Below are positions 1 to 9,334 of a stretch of DNA of 33,309 nt, one piece after another. Source of the stretch: Rhodanobacter sp. PCA2 (lineage in GTDB: Bacteria > Pseudomonadota > Gammaproteobacteria > Xanthomonadales > Rhodanobacteraceae); assembly GCF_013620825.1 (NCBI RefSeq), contig NZ_NJIC01000047.1, positions 1 to 33,309 of the forward strand, written 5' to 3'. Below the pieces are notes generated by a model. The model saw nothing but the letters and a program-made list of their open reading frames with translations. It had not been told where the DNA came from and searched no databases. Within the stretch, counting starts at the first letter, position 1, and each line of letters opens with the position of its first letter. The translations under genes were made by a program, and so were the position numbers.

Positions 1-636
1 GGCGCGGCGGCCGCCCCGGCCACCGCCGAAGCGGCGGCGAAGCCCGGCGACGCCACCGCGGGCCAGGGCAAGGCCGCCGCCTGCGGCGCCTGCCATGGCA
101 TGGACGGCAACTCCACCGATCCGCAGTACCCCAAGCTGGCAGGCCAGAGCGAGCAGTACATCGCCCGCCAGCTCGAGAACTTCAAGAGCGGCAAGCGCCA
201 GAACCCGATCATGCTGGGCATGGCCACCCCGCTGTCCGAGCAGGACATGCACGACGTCGGCGCCTACTTCTCCAGCAAGGCCGCGCTGCCCGGCGTGGCC
301 GACCAGGCGCTGGTGGAGCACGGCCAGCTGTTGTACCGCGAGGGCGACGTCAAGCGCGGCATCCCCGCCTGCATGGCCTGCCACAGCATCGACGGCCGCG
401 GCAATCCCGGCGCGATGTATCCGCAGCTGGAGAGCCAGCACGCGCAATACGTCCAGGCCACCCTGAAGGCCTGGCACGACGGCACCGTCTGGGGCGCCGA
501 CGCGCATTCGCAGATCATGCCGACGATCGCGCAGAAGCTGGATGCGAACGACATAGCCGCGCTCGCCAGCTACATCGAGGGCCTGCACCCGGCCACCGAC
601 GCCAACGCGGCGAAACCGGCCGCCGTCACGCCCTGA
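1..636 (+). CDS. Dihaem cytochrome c4, 5'-truncated by the window edge
   Basis: Periplasmic electron carrier with two class I c-type haem domains, expected to pass electrons from the bc1 complex to terminal oxidases. The frame is open from base 1, so the start and signal peptide lie outside. Two haem attachment motifs are visible: CGACH at about bases 82-96 and CMACH near base 370. Each is followed by a candidate axial Met (MLGMATP after the first, MPTIAQKL after the second). Duplicated CxxCH domains with this spacing and ending are typical of the c4 family. The visible N-terminal part is Ala/Pro-rich, a linker before the first haem domain. Two thiol-oxidoreductase genes follow on the same strand. 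Membership of c4 is secure; the exact partner oxidase is not visible. Confidence 0.88.
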   Translation, partial: GAAAAPATAEAAAKPGDATAGQGKAAACGACHGMDGNSTDPQYPKLAGQSEQYIARQLENFKSGKRQNPIMLGMATPLSEQDMHDVGAYFSSKAALPGVADQALVEHGQLLYREGDVKRGIPACMACHSIDGRGNPGAMYPQLESQHAQYVQATLKAWHDGTVWGADAHSQIMPTIAQKLDANDIAALASYIEGLHPATDANAAKPAAVTP

Positions 637-640
637 CCCC

Positions 641-675
641 TGCGGCTGCACCGGCGGCATGCCGGCGCAGCCGCA
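641..675 (+). terminator. Strong GC hairpin between cytochrome c4 and dsbA genes
   Basis: Outer arms TGCGGCTGC (641-649) and GCAGCCGCA (667-675) pair perfectly. After one A/C mismatch, inner arms CCGGC (651-655) and GCCGG (661-665) close a GGCAT loop. It starts five bases after the cytochrome stop codon. No T-tract follows, so it may be a processing or mRNA-stability hairpin rather than an intrinsic terminator. Confidence 0.5.
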
Positions 676-698
676 CCACGCGCCACCGAGGTAATCCC

Positions 699-1424
699 AT
701 GTTGAAGCGCCTGCCGATCCTGTGTGCCGCCCTGCTGGCCCTGGCCGCCTGCGGCCACTCCGGCGACAACGGCACCGCCGCGCCTGCCCAGCCGTTCGTC
801 GACGACGGCAAGTGGGTCGAGGGCAAGGACTACTTCCGCATCGATCCGGCCCAGCCCAAGGCGATCGCCACCGACAAGATCGAGGTGGTGGAGGTGTTCT
901 CCTACGCCTGCCCGGCCTGCAACTCCTTCCACGGCGCGATGGACCAGATCGAGAAGAGCCTGCCCGCGAATGCGGTGGTGCACTACCTGCCGGCCGCGTT
1001 CCGCCCGGACGAGAACTGGCCGGTGTACCAGCGCGCGTTCTACGCCGCCGAGGCGCTGGGGGTGCGCGCCAAGACCCAGGACGCGATATTCGACGCCACC
1101 TGGAAGACCGGCGAAACCGCCACCTACGACCTCAACACCGGTCGACCCAAGCCCAAGGGCGCGTGGCCCACGATCGAGGACCTCGCGAAGTTCTATGCCA
1201 AGCACGGCGTGGACCCCAAGGAGTTCATCGCGGTGGCGAACTCCTTCTCGGTCAACACCAAGATGAAACAGGCCGACGACCTCATCAAGGCCTACGGCGT
1301 GCCCGGCACGCCCAGCATCGTGGTGGACGGCAAGTACCGCTTCTCGCCCTCCGACGTGGGCACCGTGCAGCGCGCCATCGAGCTGACCCAGTGGCTGGTA
1401 GCCAAGGAAGCGGCCGGCAAGTAA
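699..1424 (+). CDS. DsbA-like thiol:disulfide interchange lipoprotein (CPAC)
   Basis: Thioredoxin-fold oxidoreductase of the DsbA family that introduces disulfides into envelope proteins. The N-terminus is a lipoprotein signal with lipobox LAAC at Cys18, so the protein should be anchored in a membrane facing the periplasm. The active site CPAC is at Cys71/Cys74, after the strand EVVEVFSYA, and a cis-Pro loop (GVPGTPS) lies near residue 200. Length (241 aa) is normal for the family. The motif departs from classic CPHC: His is replaced by Ala, which should alter redox potential. The start ATG follows a GAGG-containing stretch. A second DsbA homologue follows 47 bp downstream, so the two probably form a transcription unit with the cytochrome gene. 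Lipoprotein DsbAs are known in Neisseria. Confidence 0.88.
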   Translation: MLKRLPILCAALLALAACGHSGDNGTAAPAQPFVDDGKWVEGKDYFRIDPAQPKAIATDKIEVVEVFSYACPACNSFHGAMDQIEKSLPANAVVHYLPAAFRPDENWPVYQRAFYAAEALGVRAKTQDAIFDATWKTGETATYDLNTGRPKPKGAWPTIEDLAKFYAKHGVDPKEFIAVANSFSVNTKMKQADDLIKAYGVPGTPSIVVDGKYRFSPSDVGTVQRAIELTQWLVAKEAAGK

Positions 1425-1471
1425 GCCGGCGGCGCACCCATTTTCGGTCCCATCTTGTCGAGCACCCAGTG

Positions 1472-2140
1472 ATGAAGCATCTCGCCCGCCTGCGCGCCCT
1501 GACCCTGTTCGCCGGACTGCTGCTGACGGCCGCCTGCACCGCGCAATCCAGCGCCGGAGCGCCGACGCCCTACACCGAGGGCCAGCAGTACGTGACCCTG
1601 CCCGGCCCGCACCAGCGCTACAGCAGCGAGGGCAAGGTGGAAGTGGTCGAGGTGTTCTCCTACGGCTGCATCCACTGCGCCGAATTCGCGCCGGTCGCCG
1701 AGAAGCTGAAGGCGCAGCTGCCCAAGGGCGTGGTGTTCAAGCTGATGCCGGCGCCGTTCAGCGCGGAATGGCTGCCGTTCGCGCGCGCCTACTACGCGGC
1801 GGACAAGCTCGGCGTGGTGGACCGCACCCACATGGCGCTGTTCAAGGCGAAGTTCGCCGAACACTACCCGATCAACACGATGGACGAACTGGCCGACTTC
1901 TACGCCCGCGAAGGCGTGGACCGCGCCGAGTTCATGCGCATCGCCACCTCCGACGAGGCCACCACCAAGCTGAAGGCGGACCTGGCGCTGGCGCAGAAGT
2001 GGGGCGTGGACGGCACCCCCGGCATCGTGGTCGACGGCAAGTACCGCATCACCCAGGTGCAGACGCTGGACGAACTGTCCGCCGTGGCGCAGTGGCTGGC
2101 CAAGCGCGCGCTGGACGAGGCGGACAAGGACGGCAAGTGA
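1472..2140 (+). CDS. Second DsbA-like thiol:disulfide interchange lipoprotein (CIHC)
   Basis: A 222-residue DsbA-family protein in tandem with the previous one. The start chosen is the ATG at 1472, which gives a clean lipoprotein signal ending LTAAC (Cys22); the frame is open further upstream but that part has no signal sequence. The active site is CIHC at Cys66/Cys69 in the context VVEVFSYGC, and the cis-Pro loop reads GVDGTPGIVV, nearly identical to the upstream copy. The variant keeps His before the second Cys but has Ile instead of Pro after the first. Duplication followed by divergence of the active site suggests partly distinct substrates or electron acceptors. No DsbB partner is in the window. 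Confidence 0.88.
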   Translation: MKHLARLRALTLFAGLLLTAACTAQSSAGAPTPYTEGQQYVTLPGPHQRYSSEGKVEVVEVFSYGCIHCAEFAPVAEKLKAQLPKGVVFKLMPAPFSAEWLPFARAYYAADKLGVVDRTHMALFKAKFAEHYPINTMDELADFYAREGVDRAEFMRIATSDEATTKLKADLALAQKWGVDGTPGIVVDGKYRITQVQTLDELSAVAQWLAKRALDEADKDGK

Positions 2141-2208
2141 GCGCCTGACACCGCCGGCGCGGGCGTTCACGTCCGCTGTGGGCAGTCGCGAGTACCGTAC
2201 ACAGCCCC

Positions 2209-3003
2209 ATGACCCGTACCGTGCCCGCCCCTGCAGTCGAACGCCGCCTGCGCCTGCTGAGCTGCAACGTCCTTGCTGGCGCCAGCGTGCAGCGCTACAG
2301 CGAATACGTCACCCGCAGCCTCAACGCGGTGCTGCCGGGGCGCAGCAAGATCGACAACCTCGACCGCCTCGCCGCGCTGCTGCCGCAGTTCGACGTGATC
2401 GGCCTGCAGGAAGTGGACGCCGGCAGCCTGCGCTCGGGCTTCCTCAACCAGACCCGCTACCTGGCCGAAGCCGCCGGCATGCCGTACTGGAGCCACCAGC
2501 CGAACCGGCCGGTGGCGAAGCTGTCGCACACCGCGAACGGGCTGATCAGCCGCATCGAGCCCAGCGCGGTGTTCGACTACCCGCTGCCCGGCCACGGCCG
2601 CGGCGCGCTGCTGGTGCGCTTCGGCGACGGCGCGCAGGCGCTGGCGCTGGTGATCGCCCACCTGTCGCTGCGCGCGATCACCCGCGCGCGCCAGCTGGGC
2701 TTCATCGCCGAGATCCTGCAGGACCACCCGCACGCGGTGCTGATGGGCGACCTCAACACCGAGATCGACAGCGCCGAGATGCGCCAGCTGTTCGCCCGCA
2801 CGCAGCTGCAGCCGCCCATGCAACCCACGCCCACGTTTCCGAGCTGGCGGCCGCGGCGCGCGCTGGACCACATCATCGCCTCGCCCACGGTCACGCTGGA
2901 AAAGGTGTGGACGCTGCCGCAGGCGTTTTCCGATCATCTCGCGCTGGCCGCGGAGATCCGCCTGCCGCCGGATCGCGCGCCCGCAAAAGGAGCACCCGAA
3001 TGA
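2209..3003 (+). CDS. Endonuclease/exonuclease/phosphatase (EEP) family protein
   Basis: A 264-residue protein with the EEP (DNase I-like) metallophosphoesterase fold. Motifs appear in order: LRLLSCNV near the N-terminus, IGLQEVD (metal-binding Glu), AHLSL (catalytic His), MGDLNTE (Asp/Asn), RALDHI and FSDHLAL (C-terminal Asp-His). No signal peptide is evident, so it is probably cytoplasmic. The family includes phospholipases, nucleases and phosphatases, and the substrate cannot be read from sequence. Its stop overlaps the next gene by ATGA, so the two are translationally coupled. No strong ribosome binding site precedes the ATG, and the start is chosen from the first conserved motif. Confidence 0.82.
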   Translation: MTRTVPAPAVERRLRLLSCNVLAGASVQRYSEYVTRSLNAVLPGRSKIDNLDRLAALLPQFDVIGLQEVDAGSLRSGFLNQTRYLAEAAGMPYWSHQPNRPVAKLSHTANGLISRIEPSAVFDYPLPGHGRGALLVRFGDGAQALALVIAHLSLRAITRARQLGFIAEILQDHPHAVLMGDLNTEIDSAEMRQLFARTQLQPPMQPTPTFPSWRPRRALDHIIASPTVTLEKVWTLPQAFSDHLALAAEIRLPPDRAPAKGAPE

Positions 3004-3392
3004 GCATCCGCTGGCTGCGCACGCTTCTGCCCTGGCTGCTGCTGGCGCTGGCCGGACTGGGCGCGGCCTGGCTGCGCTACGGCCTGATCGAGCCGCGCGG
3101 GCTGGCGGAACTGTGCGCGACGACGCAGGCGCCCGGCTGGTGCCCGCTGCGGCAGGCGCTGGTGCTGGGCTTCCTGCACAAGGTCTACGGCATCGCCGCG
3201 CTGGCCGTCACGGCGCTGGCCCTGCTGCGCCGCTCGCGCGCGCTGGCGTGGCTGGCCGCCGCGCTGGGCGCGCTCGCGCTGCAGCTCTACAACTACGAGC
3301 CGGGCGCGCTGGCGCTGCTGCTGGGCTGCCTGCGCCTGCTGCACCTGCAGGGCGCAGCGAATCCGCCGGCGGTCGCTACACCCGCCCGGTGA
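3000..3392 (+). CDS. Small membrane protein, function unknown
   Basis: A 130-residue hydrophobic protein. The ATG at 3000 overlaps the stop of the EEP gene (ATGA), and AGGAG lies a few bases upstream. About four membrane segments are visible: residues 8-25, 50-68, 75-92 and 100-115. A short loop holds two Cys residues (ELCATTQAPGWCPLR) that could form a disulfide on the periplasmic side. The tail is Pro/Ala-rich. Coupling to the EEP-family gene suggests joint function, but none is recognised. The 3' end overlaps the convergent SDR gene by 17 bases. Confidence 0.72.
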   Translation: MSIRWLRTLLPWLLLALAGLGAAWLRYGLIEPRGLAELCATTQAPGWCPLRQALVLGFLHKVYGIAALAVTALALLRRSRALAWLAAALGALALQLYNYEPGALALLLGCLRLLHLQGAANPPAVATPAR

Positions 3393-4068
3393 CCGGGATC
3401 AGCGCGCCGGTGATCGCGCTGGCCGCATCGGAAAGCAGGAACACGATCACCCCGGCCAGTTGCTCGGGCTTCACCCAGCGGTCGAAATCCGCGTCCGGCA
3501 TGTCGGCACGGTTCGGCGGCGTGTCGATGATGCTGGGCAGCAGCGCGTTGACGGTGATGCCGCGCGGCTTCAGTTCCTCGGCCAGCGATTCGGTGAGGCG
3601 CATCACGCCCGACTTGGAGGCGGTGTACGCCGCCACGCCGGCGCCGGCCTTCAGCGCCGAGTTCGCGCCGATGTTGACGATGCGCCCGCGCCCGTCGGGC
3701 AGGTGCGCCAGCGCGGCCTTGCTCGCGGCCACGGCGGTGCGCAGGTTGATCCGGTAGAGCAGGTCCCAGGTTTCCGGATCGCCGTCGGCCAGGGTTTCCC
3801 AGCGGAACGCGCCGGCGATGTTCACCAGCGCATCCAGCCCGCCCAGCGCATCCGCCGCGCCGTCGATGGCATGCTTCGCCGCCGCGGCGTCGGCCAGGTC
3901 CACGCCGCCGAAGCCGTGGGCGGCGCCCAGGTTCGCCGGCACCGGCGCGCGGTCGATCGCCGCCACTGCGGCGCCCGCGTCCAGCGCGGCGCGCACCACT
4001 GCCGTACCCAGCGTGCCGAAGGCGCCGGTCACCACGATGCGTTGCTTGTCGAGGCGCATGGTCTCCAT
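3376..4068 (-). CDS. SDR-family NAD(P)-dependent oxidoreductase
   Basis: Classical-size short-chain dehydrogenase/reductase (230 aa). The nucleotide-binding TGAFGTLG is at 14-21, VNIAGAF (N-A-G motif) near 82, and the catalytic YTASK has Tyr148 and Lys152. At the usual catalytic Ser position (13 residues before Tyr) there is Ala135, with Ser137 two residues on. The C-terminal PSIIDTPPNRADMPDADF segment followed by SGALIPVTG-type ending (here TGALIPVTGRV) places it in a conserved SDR subfamily of unknown substrate. ATGs at 4068 and 4059 are both possible starts and neither has an ideal ribosome binding site. It lies 4 bp after the GH17 gene, so the two are likely co-transcribed. Confidence 0.85.
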   Translation of the reverse strand: METMRLDKQRIVVTGAFGTLGTAVVRAALDAGAAVAAIDRAPVPANLGAAHGFGGVDLADAAAAKHAIDGAADALGGLDALVNIAGAFRWETLADGDPETWDLLYRINLRTAVAASKAALAHLPDGRGRIVNIGANSALKAGAGVAAYTASKSGVMRLTESLAEELKPRGITVNALLPSIIDTPPNRADMPDADFDRWVKPEQLAGVIVFLLSDAASAITGALIPVTGRV

Positions 4069-4072
4069 CCTT

Positions 4073-5689
4073 TCAACGGGAATCGTCGAGCATAGTGCCT
4101 GCGTCGGCGCGCGCGAAATGCGTGCGCCGCCACGCGGCGATCACCGGCGCCGCGATCAGCAGGTTGAGCAGCAGCCATACCCAGGTCACCGGGTTTTCGC
4201 CCAGTTCCAGCGCCACCACCACGGCCGCCAGCACCGGCAGCCACGCGGCGAGGAACAGCGCTTCGCGCGACGGCGCACGCATGCGTTCGTCCAGCCACGC
4301 CACCAGCGCGTAGCCCACGCAGGGCAGCCCGAACAGGCCCAGCGGGAAGTCGCGGTAGCGGCCGTCGAACACCATCAGCAGACCGTACAGCGCCAGCACG
4401 AACAGCCACATGAAACGCAGCCGCCCCGCCGGCGCCCGCTTGTACGGCGCGCCCGCCAGCCGCCCGGCCAGCCAGATCGCCAGTCGCAGCGCGGTGAGCA
4501 GCGCGACCAGGCAGGCGGCCAGCGACAGCGTCCACTCCCAGGCGTCGCGGCAGGCGTAGATCATCTGCCGCCCCTGCCAGGCCAGCGCGGCGCCGCTGGC
4601 GAAACCCGCCACGCCCAGCGCCAGCCAGCCGCGCACGCGCTGCCAGCGGCGACGGCGCAGGCCGACCAGCACGAACAGCGCCGCGCCCGCAGCGCCGGCC
4701 AGCCAGCCCAGCCACCAGCGCGGCACTTCCACCACCGGTCCCTGCATCGCGAACTTCGGCCGCGCCTGGGCGTCGTAGATGCCCCAGTAGCCGCCCACGG
4801 TGCCTTCCTGCACCCGCTTCCACGGCTGGTCGAAGGTCTCGATCACGTTGTACGGCATGTCCACGCTGGCGGCGTAGCGGAGGAACTCGCGCAGGTAGCG
4901 CGCCTCGTTCACCACGCTGGCGCTGGCGCCGCGGCGCGAGCGGCCTTCGCTGGGCCAGCCGGTCTCGCCGATCATCACGGGCTTGCCGGGAAACGCCTGC
5001 CGCACCCGGGCGTAGACGTCCTCCACATGCTGGATCGCGCGCTCCGGCGGCACCGGCTGGTCTTCCCAGTACGGCAGGATGTGGATGGTGACGAAGTCCA
5101 CCGACTTCGCCAGCTCGGGATGGCGCAGCCAGAACTCCCACACGTCGGCGTAGCTCACCGGGATGCTGGCCGGCAAGGCCGCGCGCACCTCGGCGAGATA
5201 GCCGGCGATCTGCGCGCTGGACAGGTCGCCGCGCAGCAGCGCCTCGTTGCCCACGATCACGCCGCGCAACACGTCCGGATGCTGGCGCGCCGTGGCGATG
5301 CCCAGCGCGACCTGCGCCGCGTTCGCCTTGGGATCGCTGCCCAGCCAGATGCCCATCAGCACTTTCATGCGATAGCGCGCGGCGATGGCGGGCACCGCGG
5401 AAAGGCCCTGGCCCTGCGAATACGTGCGCACGCAATCGAAGCGCCGGGACAGCGTGCGCAGGTCCGCGTCGATGCGCGCGGGGCTCACGAACGCGTGCAG
5501 GTCCAGCGGCGTCTCGCCGGGCTCGCGGAACGGCGCGTAAGACACGCAGGCAATCCGCGCCGATGGCGCATCGGGCAGCTCCACCGGCCGCCCCGCGATC
5601 CACCACCACGCCGCAGCGGCGACTGCGGCCAGCGCCAGCGCCAGCCAGGCGACCGCGCGACGGCCGCGGGAGGTAGGGGAAAACGACAT
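4073..5689 (-). CDS. Membrane-anchored GH17 (beta-1,3-glucanase/transglycosidase-like) protein
   Basis: A 538-residue protein with one N-terminal membrane segment (about 12-30), a periplasmic GH17 domain (about 40-335) and seven further hydrophobic segments to the C-terminus. The GH17 catalytic pair is present: acid/base Glu149 in VIVGNEALL and nucleophile Glu242 in MIGETGWPSEG. GH17 enzymes cleave or rearrange beta-1,3-glucans, and proteobacterial members include beta-1,3-glucanosyltransferases acting on periplasmic or exported glucans. The start at 5689 is preferred because it gives a proper signal anchor; the frame is open further upstream but that extension is Arg-rich. The SDR gene follows. 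The substrate is not known. Confidence 0.85.
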   Translation of the reverse strand: MSFSPTSRGRRAVAWLALALAAVAAAAWWWIAGRPVELPDAPSARIACVSYAPFREPGETPLDLHAFVSPARIDADLRTLSRRFDCVRTYSQGQGLSAVPAIAARYRMKVLMGIWLGSDPKANAAQVALGIATARQHPDVLRGVIVGNEALLRGDLSSAQIAGYLAEVRAALPASIPVSYADVWEFWLRHPELAKSVDFVTIHILPYWEDQPVPPERAIQHVEDVYARVRQAFPGKPVMIGETGWPSEGRSRRGASASVVNEARYLREFLRYAASVDMPYNVIETFDQPWKRVQEGTVGGYWGIYDAQARPKFAMQGPVVEVPRWWLGWLAGAAGAALFVLVGLRRRRWQRVRGWLALGVAGFASGAALAWQGRQMIYACRDAWEWTLSLAACLVALLTALRLAIWLAGRLAGAPYKRAPAGRLRFMWLFVLALYGLLMVFDGRYRDFPLGLFGLPCVGYALVAWLDERMRAPSREALFLAAWLPVLAAVVVALELGENPVTWVWLLLNLLIAAPVIAAWRRTHFARADAGTMLDDSR

Positions 5690-5819
5690 GCCGGGCCTGT
5701 GCGGACAAAGCGAGGTGCGCAAGCTTATCAGGCGCACGCGGGAGCGCAGGGCACGCACGCGCCGGCTTGCCGGCGTGCTTCCACTACAATCCACGGCGGG
5801 GAATCAGCAAGGAGTACGC

Positions 5820-7946
5820 ATGTTTGCCAAGGTCGCGCCCCGGCGCCATTCCCTCATCCGCCTGCCGGCCCTGCTGCTGGCCTGCGGCGCCCTGCTCGCT
5901 GCGCTCGGCGCGCACGCGGCCACGCCGACCGAGGCGCAGCGCGCCGCGTTCAAGCAGGCCTGGGCCGCGGCCCAGCAGGGCGGCGACGGCTGGCGCACCT
6001 GGGACGCGCAACTGCGCAGCTACCCGCTCTACCCCTACCTGCCTGCGGCCGCGCTGGAACACGACATCCGCCAGACCGACCTGGCTGCCGTGCAGGCATA
6101 TCTGCAGCAATACCCCGACCTGATCCCCGCGCAGGACCTGCGCCGCGACTTCCTGCTCGAACTCGCGCGACGCAAGGACTGGAACGGCTTCATGGCGCTG
6201 TACCAGCCCGGCATGGGCGACGCGCTGGCCTGCGACGCCCTGCAGGCACGCATGGCCGGCGGCGCGAAACTCGATTTCGATGCGGACCTCGCCAGCCTGT
6301 GGAACCGTCCCGAGCTGCCCGGTGCCTGCGACCCCGTGCTGCAGGCCGCGCGCGACCAGGGCCTGCTGACCACGCCGCGCCTGTGGGCGCGCATCGACCG
6401 CGCCGCGGACGCCGGCAAGGGCGGCACCATCGCCGCGCTCGCCCCGTGGCTGCCGTCGCCGCAGGACGAAGAGGCGCAGCGGCTGGCGCAGGCCCTGCGC
6501 GATCCCGCCGCCGCGCTCGCCGCCGCCACGAACTGGCCCGACACCGCCCGTTCGCGCCAGGCCGCCACGCTGGCGCTGGAACGCCAGGCGCGTCGCGACA
6601 CCGGCGCCGCCGACGCGGCGTGGCAACGCCTGCAGGCGAGCCTCGCCTTCAACGCCACGCAACGCGGCGCGGTCATGCGCGCGCTGGCGCTGTTCCACGC
6701 CACCGATTTCGACACCAACGCGCTCGACCGGCTGATCGCCCTGCCCGCCGCCGCGCAAACCCCCGCCACCCGCGAATGGCGCGCCCGCGTGGCGCTGGCC
6801 AAGCAGGACTGGCCCGCCGTGCTGGCGGCGATTGCCGCGATGCCGGCCACGCAACAGCAGGACGGCGAATGGCGCTGGTTCCGCGCCCGCGCGCTGGACG
6901 CCACCGGCCACCCCGAACAGGCGCGCGGCATCTACACGAACCTGGCCGGCGAGGCCACGTTCTACGGCTTCCTCGCCGCCGACCAGCTCAAGCAGTCCTA
7001 CGCGATCTGCCCGCTGACGCCGGCCAGCGACCCGCAGAAGGAACAGGCGCTGCTGCAACAGCCCGGCCTGCTGCGCGCCTTCGAGCTGTACGCGGTGGAC
7101 CTGCCGAAACTGGCGCGGCGCGAATGGGCGCGCGCGCTCGATGGCGCCGATGCCGCCACGCTGCGGCTCGCCGCCCAGCTCGCCAACAGCCGCGGCTGGT
7201 TCGACCGCGCGGTGTTCACCTTCAGCTCCGGCGAGGCGCTGCGCTACTACGCGCTGCGCTTCCCGCTGGCCAGCGAGGACGGCGTGGTGGCGCAGGCCGA
7301 GCAGGCCGGCATCGATCCCGCCTGGGCCTACGGCATCCTGCGCTCGGAAAGCGCCTGGGTCAGCGACGCCCGTTCCGGCGCCGACGCGCGCGGCCTGATG
7401 CAGCTGGTGCCCGGCACCGCCGCGCTGGTGGCGAAGCGCAACGGCCTGCCCTGGGCCGGCGGCGACAGCCTGTACGACCCGGCGACGAACATCGCGCTGG
7501 GCACGCGCTACCTGGCGCAGTTGTCCCTGCGCTACAACGGCATGCCCTGGCTCACCAGCGCCGCCTACAACGCCGGCCCCAACCGGGTCGACCAGTGGGT
7601 GGACGCGCGCAACGCGCTCGCGCCGGACCTGTTCATCGCCACCATGCCGTTCAAGGAAACCCGCGAATACGTGGCGCGCGTGATGGCGTTCAGCGTGATC
7701 TACGACTGGCGCCTGCACGGCACGGCGCAGCCGATGTCCGACCGCCTCACGCCGTTCGGCCAGCCCTACGCCCTGCCGAACAGCCTCACTCCGCGCAAGG
7801 CCGTGGACTGCCCTGCACCGCCGCCCGCTCCCGCCGGTTCGGCGGAAGTGCCGGCCAGCGCGGCATCCGCGGCGGGCAGCGAGGGCACGGCGCCGGCTGC
7901 CGCGGGCAGCGCTCCGTCGGGCCCGGCCGCCAGCCATCGGCGCTGA
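5820..7946 (+). CDS. slt: Soluble lytic murein transglycosylase (Slt70-like)
   Basis: Periplasmic enzyme that cleaves the MurNAc-GlcNAc bond of peptidoglycan, forming 1,6-anhydro ends. The 708-residue protein begins with a signal peptide (cleavage near AHAA, residue 36), followed by a long helical superhelix. The catalytic SLT domain is at about 495-650: Glu510 in [28 protein letters not shown] and the late motif [11 protein letters not shown]. The start is supported by GGAG five bases upstream of the ATG. The last 50 or so residues are Pro/Ala/Ser-rich and probably disordered, longer than in the enterobacterial enzyme. The GH17 gene diverges upstream, leaving 130 bp for both promoters. A TACAAT at 5785-5790 could be a -10 box. 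Confidence 0.93.
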   Translation: MFAKVAPRRHSLIRLPALLLACGALLAALGAHAATPTEAQRAAFKQAWAAAQQGGDGWRTWDAQLRSYPLYPYLPAAALEHDIRQTDLAAVQAYLQQYPDLIPAQDLRRDFLLELARRKDWNGFMALYQPGMGDALACDALQARMAGGAKLDFDADLASLWNRPELPGACDPVLQAARDQGLLTTPRLWARIDRAADAGKGGTIAALAPWLPSPQDEEAQRLAQALRDPAAALAAATNWPDTARSRQAATLALERQARRDTGAADAAWQRLQASLAFNATQRGAVMRALALFHATDFDTNALDRLIALPAAAQTPATREWRARVALAKQDWPAVLAAIAAMPATQQQDGEWRWFRARALDATGHPEQARGIYTNLAGEATFYGFLAADQLKQSYAICPLTPASDPQKEQALLQQPGLLRAFELYAVDLPKLARREWARALDGADAATLRLAAQLANSRGWFDRAVFTFSSGEALRYYALRFPLASEDGVVAQAEQAGIDPAWAYGILRSESAWVSDARSGADARGLMQLVPGTAALVAKRNGLPWAGGDSLYDPATNIALGTRYLAQLSLRYNGMPWLTSAAYNAGPNRVDQWVDARNALAPDLFIATMPFKETREYVARVMAFSVIYDWRLHGTAQPMSDRLTPFGQPYALPNSLTPRKAVDCPAPPPAPAGSAEVPASAASAAGSEGTAPAAAGSAPSGPAASHRR

Positions 7947-8025
7947 GCCGGGAGCCGTTCGCGGCGCGACCCCGGATCCCTGCACCGAGGGATGTGCCGG
8001 GCAGACGCCATGCCACAATCGCCCC

Positions 8026-9255
8026 ATGCGCATTTACCTGGTCGGCGGCGCGGTCCGCGACAAGTTGCTGGAAAGGCCTGCGGGCGACCGCGACCATGTG
8101 GTGACGGGCGCCAGCCCGGACGACCTGCTGGCGCTGGGCTACCGGCCGGTAGGCAAGGATTTCCCGGTGTTCCTGCACCCGGAAAGCGGCGAGGAGTACG
8201 CGCTGGCGCGCACCGAGCGCAAGAGCGGCCGCGGCTACCACGGCTTCGAGTTCCGCACCGATCCCGCGGTGACGCTGGAAGAGGACCTGGCGCGGCGCGA
8301 CCTCACCATCAACGCGATCGCCGAGGATGCCGACGGCACGCTGATCGACCCCTGGGGCGGCGTGCGCGACCTGGAGGCGCGCCTGCTGCGCCACGTCGCG
8401 CCGGCCTTCGTGGAAGACCCGGTGCGCCTGCTGCGGGTGGCGCGCTTCGCCGCACGCTTCGCGCCGCTGGGTTTCCGCGTGGCGGACGAGACCATGGCGC
8501 TGCTGCGGCACATGGTGGACGCCGGCGAGGTGGATCACCTGGTGCCGGAACGCGTGTGGGCGGAGACGCGCAAGGCGCTGGCCGAGCCGCGGCCGTCCGC
8601 CTTCCTGCAGGTGCTGCGGGCCTGCGGCGCGTTGCGCGTGCTGTTTCCGGAAGTCGACGCGCTGTACGGCGTGCCGCAGCGCGCCGAGTTCCACCCCGAG
8701 ATCGACACCGGCGTGCACATGGAAATGGTGCTGGATGCGGCCGCCGCGATCGCGCCGGGCGACGACCTGGTGGGTTTCTGCGCGCTCGGCCACGATCTCG
8801 GCAAGGCGCTGACGCCGGCCGACGAACTGCCGCGGCACGTGATGCACGAACAACGCGGCGTGGCGCCACTGCGCGTGCTGGCGGCCCGATTGAAGGTGCC
8901 GGCCGAGCACGCCGCGCTGGCCGAACTGGTCTGCCGCGAGCACCTCAATGCGCATCGCGCGCTGGAGCTCAAGCCGGCCACCGTGCTGAAGCTGCTGGTC
9001 GCGCTGGACGCGCTGCGCCGGCCGGAGCGGCTGGAGACTTTCCTCGCCGCCTGCCTGGCCGACAAGCGCGGCCGGCTGGGCCACGGGCACGACGACTATC
9101 CCGAGGCCGACTACCTGCGCCGTGCCCGCGCCACGGCCGCGGCAGTAACCGCGGCGCCGTTCCTGGCGCAGGGCCTGGAGGGCCCGGCGGTCGGCGCAGC
9201 GATGGAGCGGGCGCGCGTGCATGCCATCACGGAAATGAAACAAGGTAGCATCTGA
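8026..9255 (+). CDS. cca: CCA tRNA nucleotidyltransferase with HD domain
   Basis: Adds or repairs the 3'-CCA end of tRNAs without a template. The class II nucleotidyltransferase signature GGAVRD is at 7-12, the metal-binding pair Asp21/Asp23 is in GDRDHVV, and RRDLTINA and the [16 protein letters not shown] helix follow. A C-terminal HD phosphohydrolase motif (GHDLGKA, His256-Asp257) marks the multifunctional form found in gammaproteobacteria, which has phosphatase and phosphodiesterase activities. Length (409 aa) matches the E. coli enzyme. A CACAAT-like -10 lies very close to the start, so the leader may be very short. No strong ribosome binding site is seen. Confidence 0.95.
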   Translation: MRIYLVGGAVRDKLLERPAGDRDHVVTGASPDDLLALGYRPVGKDFPVFLHPESGEEYALARTERKSGRGYHGFEFRTDPAVTLEEDLARRDLTINAIAEDADGTLIDPWGGVRDLEARLLRHVAPAFVEDPVRLLRVARFAARFAPLGFRVADETMALLRHMVDAGEVDHLVPERVWAETRKALAEPRPSAFLQVLRACGALRVLFPEVDALYGVPQRAEFHPEIDTGVHMEMVLDAAAAIAPGDDLVGFCALGHDLGKALTPADELPRHVMHEQRGVAPLRVLAARLKVPAEHAALAELVCREHLNAHRALELKPATVLKLLVALDALRRPERLETFLAACLADKRGRLGHGHDDYPEADYLRRARATAAAVTAAPFLAQGLEGPAVGAAMERARVHAITEMKQGSI

Positions 9256-9334
9256 ACGCCGCGGGCACGCCGCCCGCCCGGATGCCGGCGCTGCCGCCAT
9301 CCTTCCGTTGTCACCCGATCGCCTGGAGCTACCC

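Noticed and set aside
5767-5790. TTGCCG and TACAAT as a promoter for slt
   Set aside because: The spacer is only 12 bases, too short for a sigma-70 promoter. The TACAAT alone may still be a -10 box.
3818-8104. Very long plus-strand open frame (over 1,400 codons)
   Set aside because: It is a shadow of the SDR, GH17 and slt genes in GC-rich DNA. The translation is Arg/Ala/Pro/His-rich and lacks domains, while the real genes have clear motifs in other frames.
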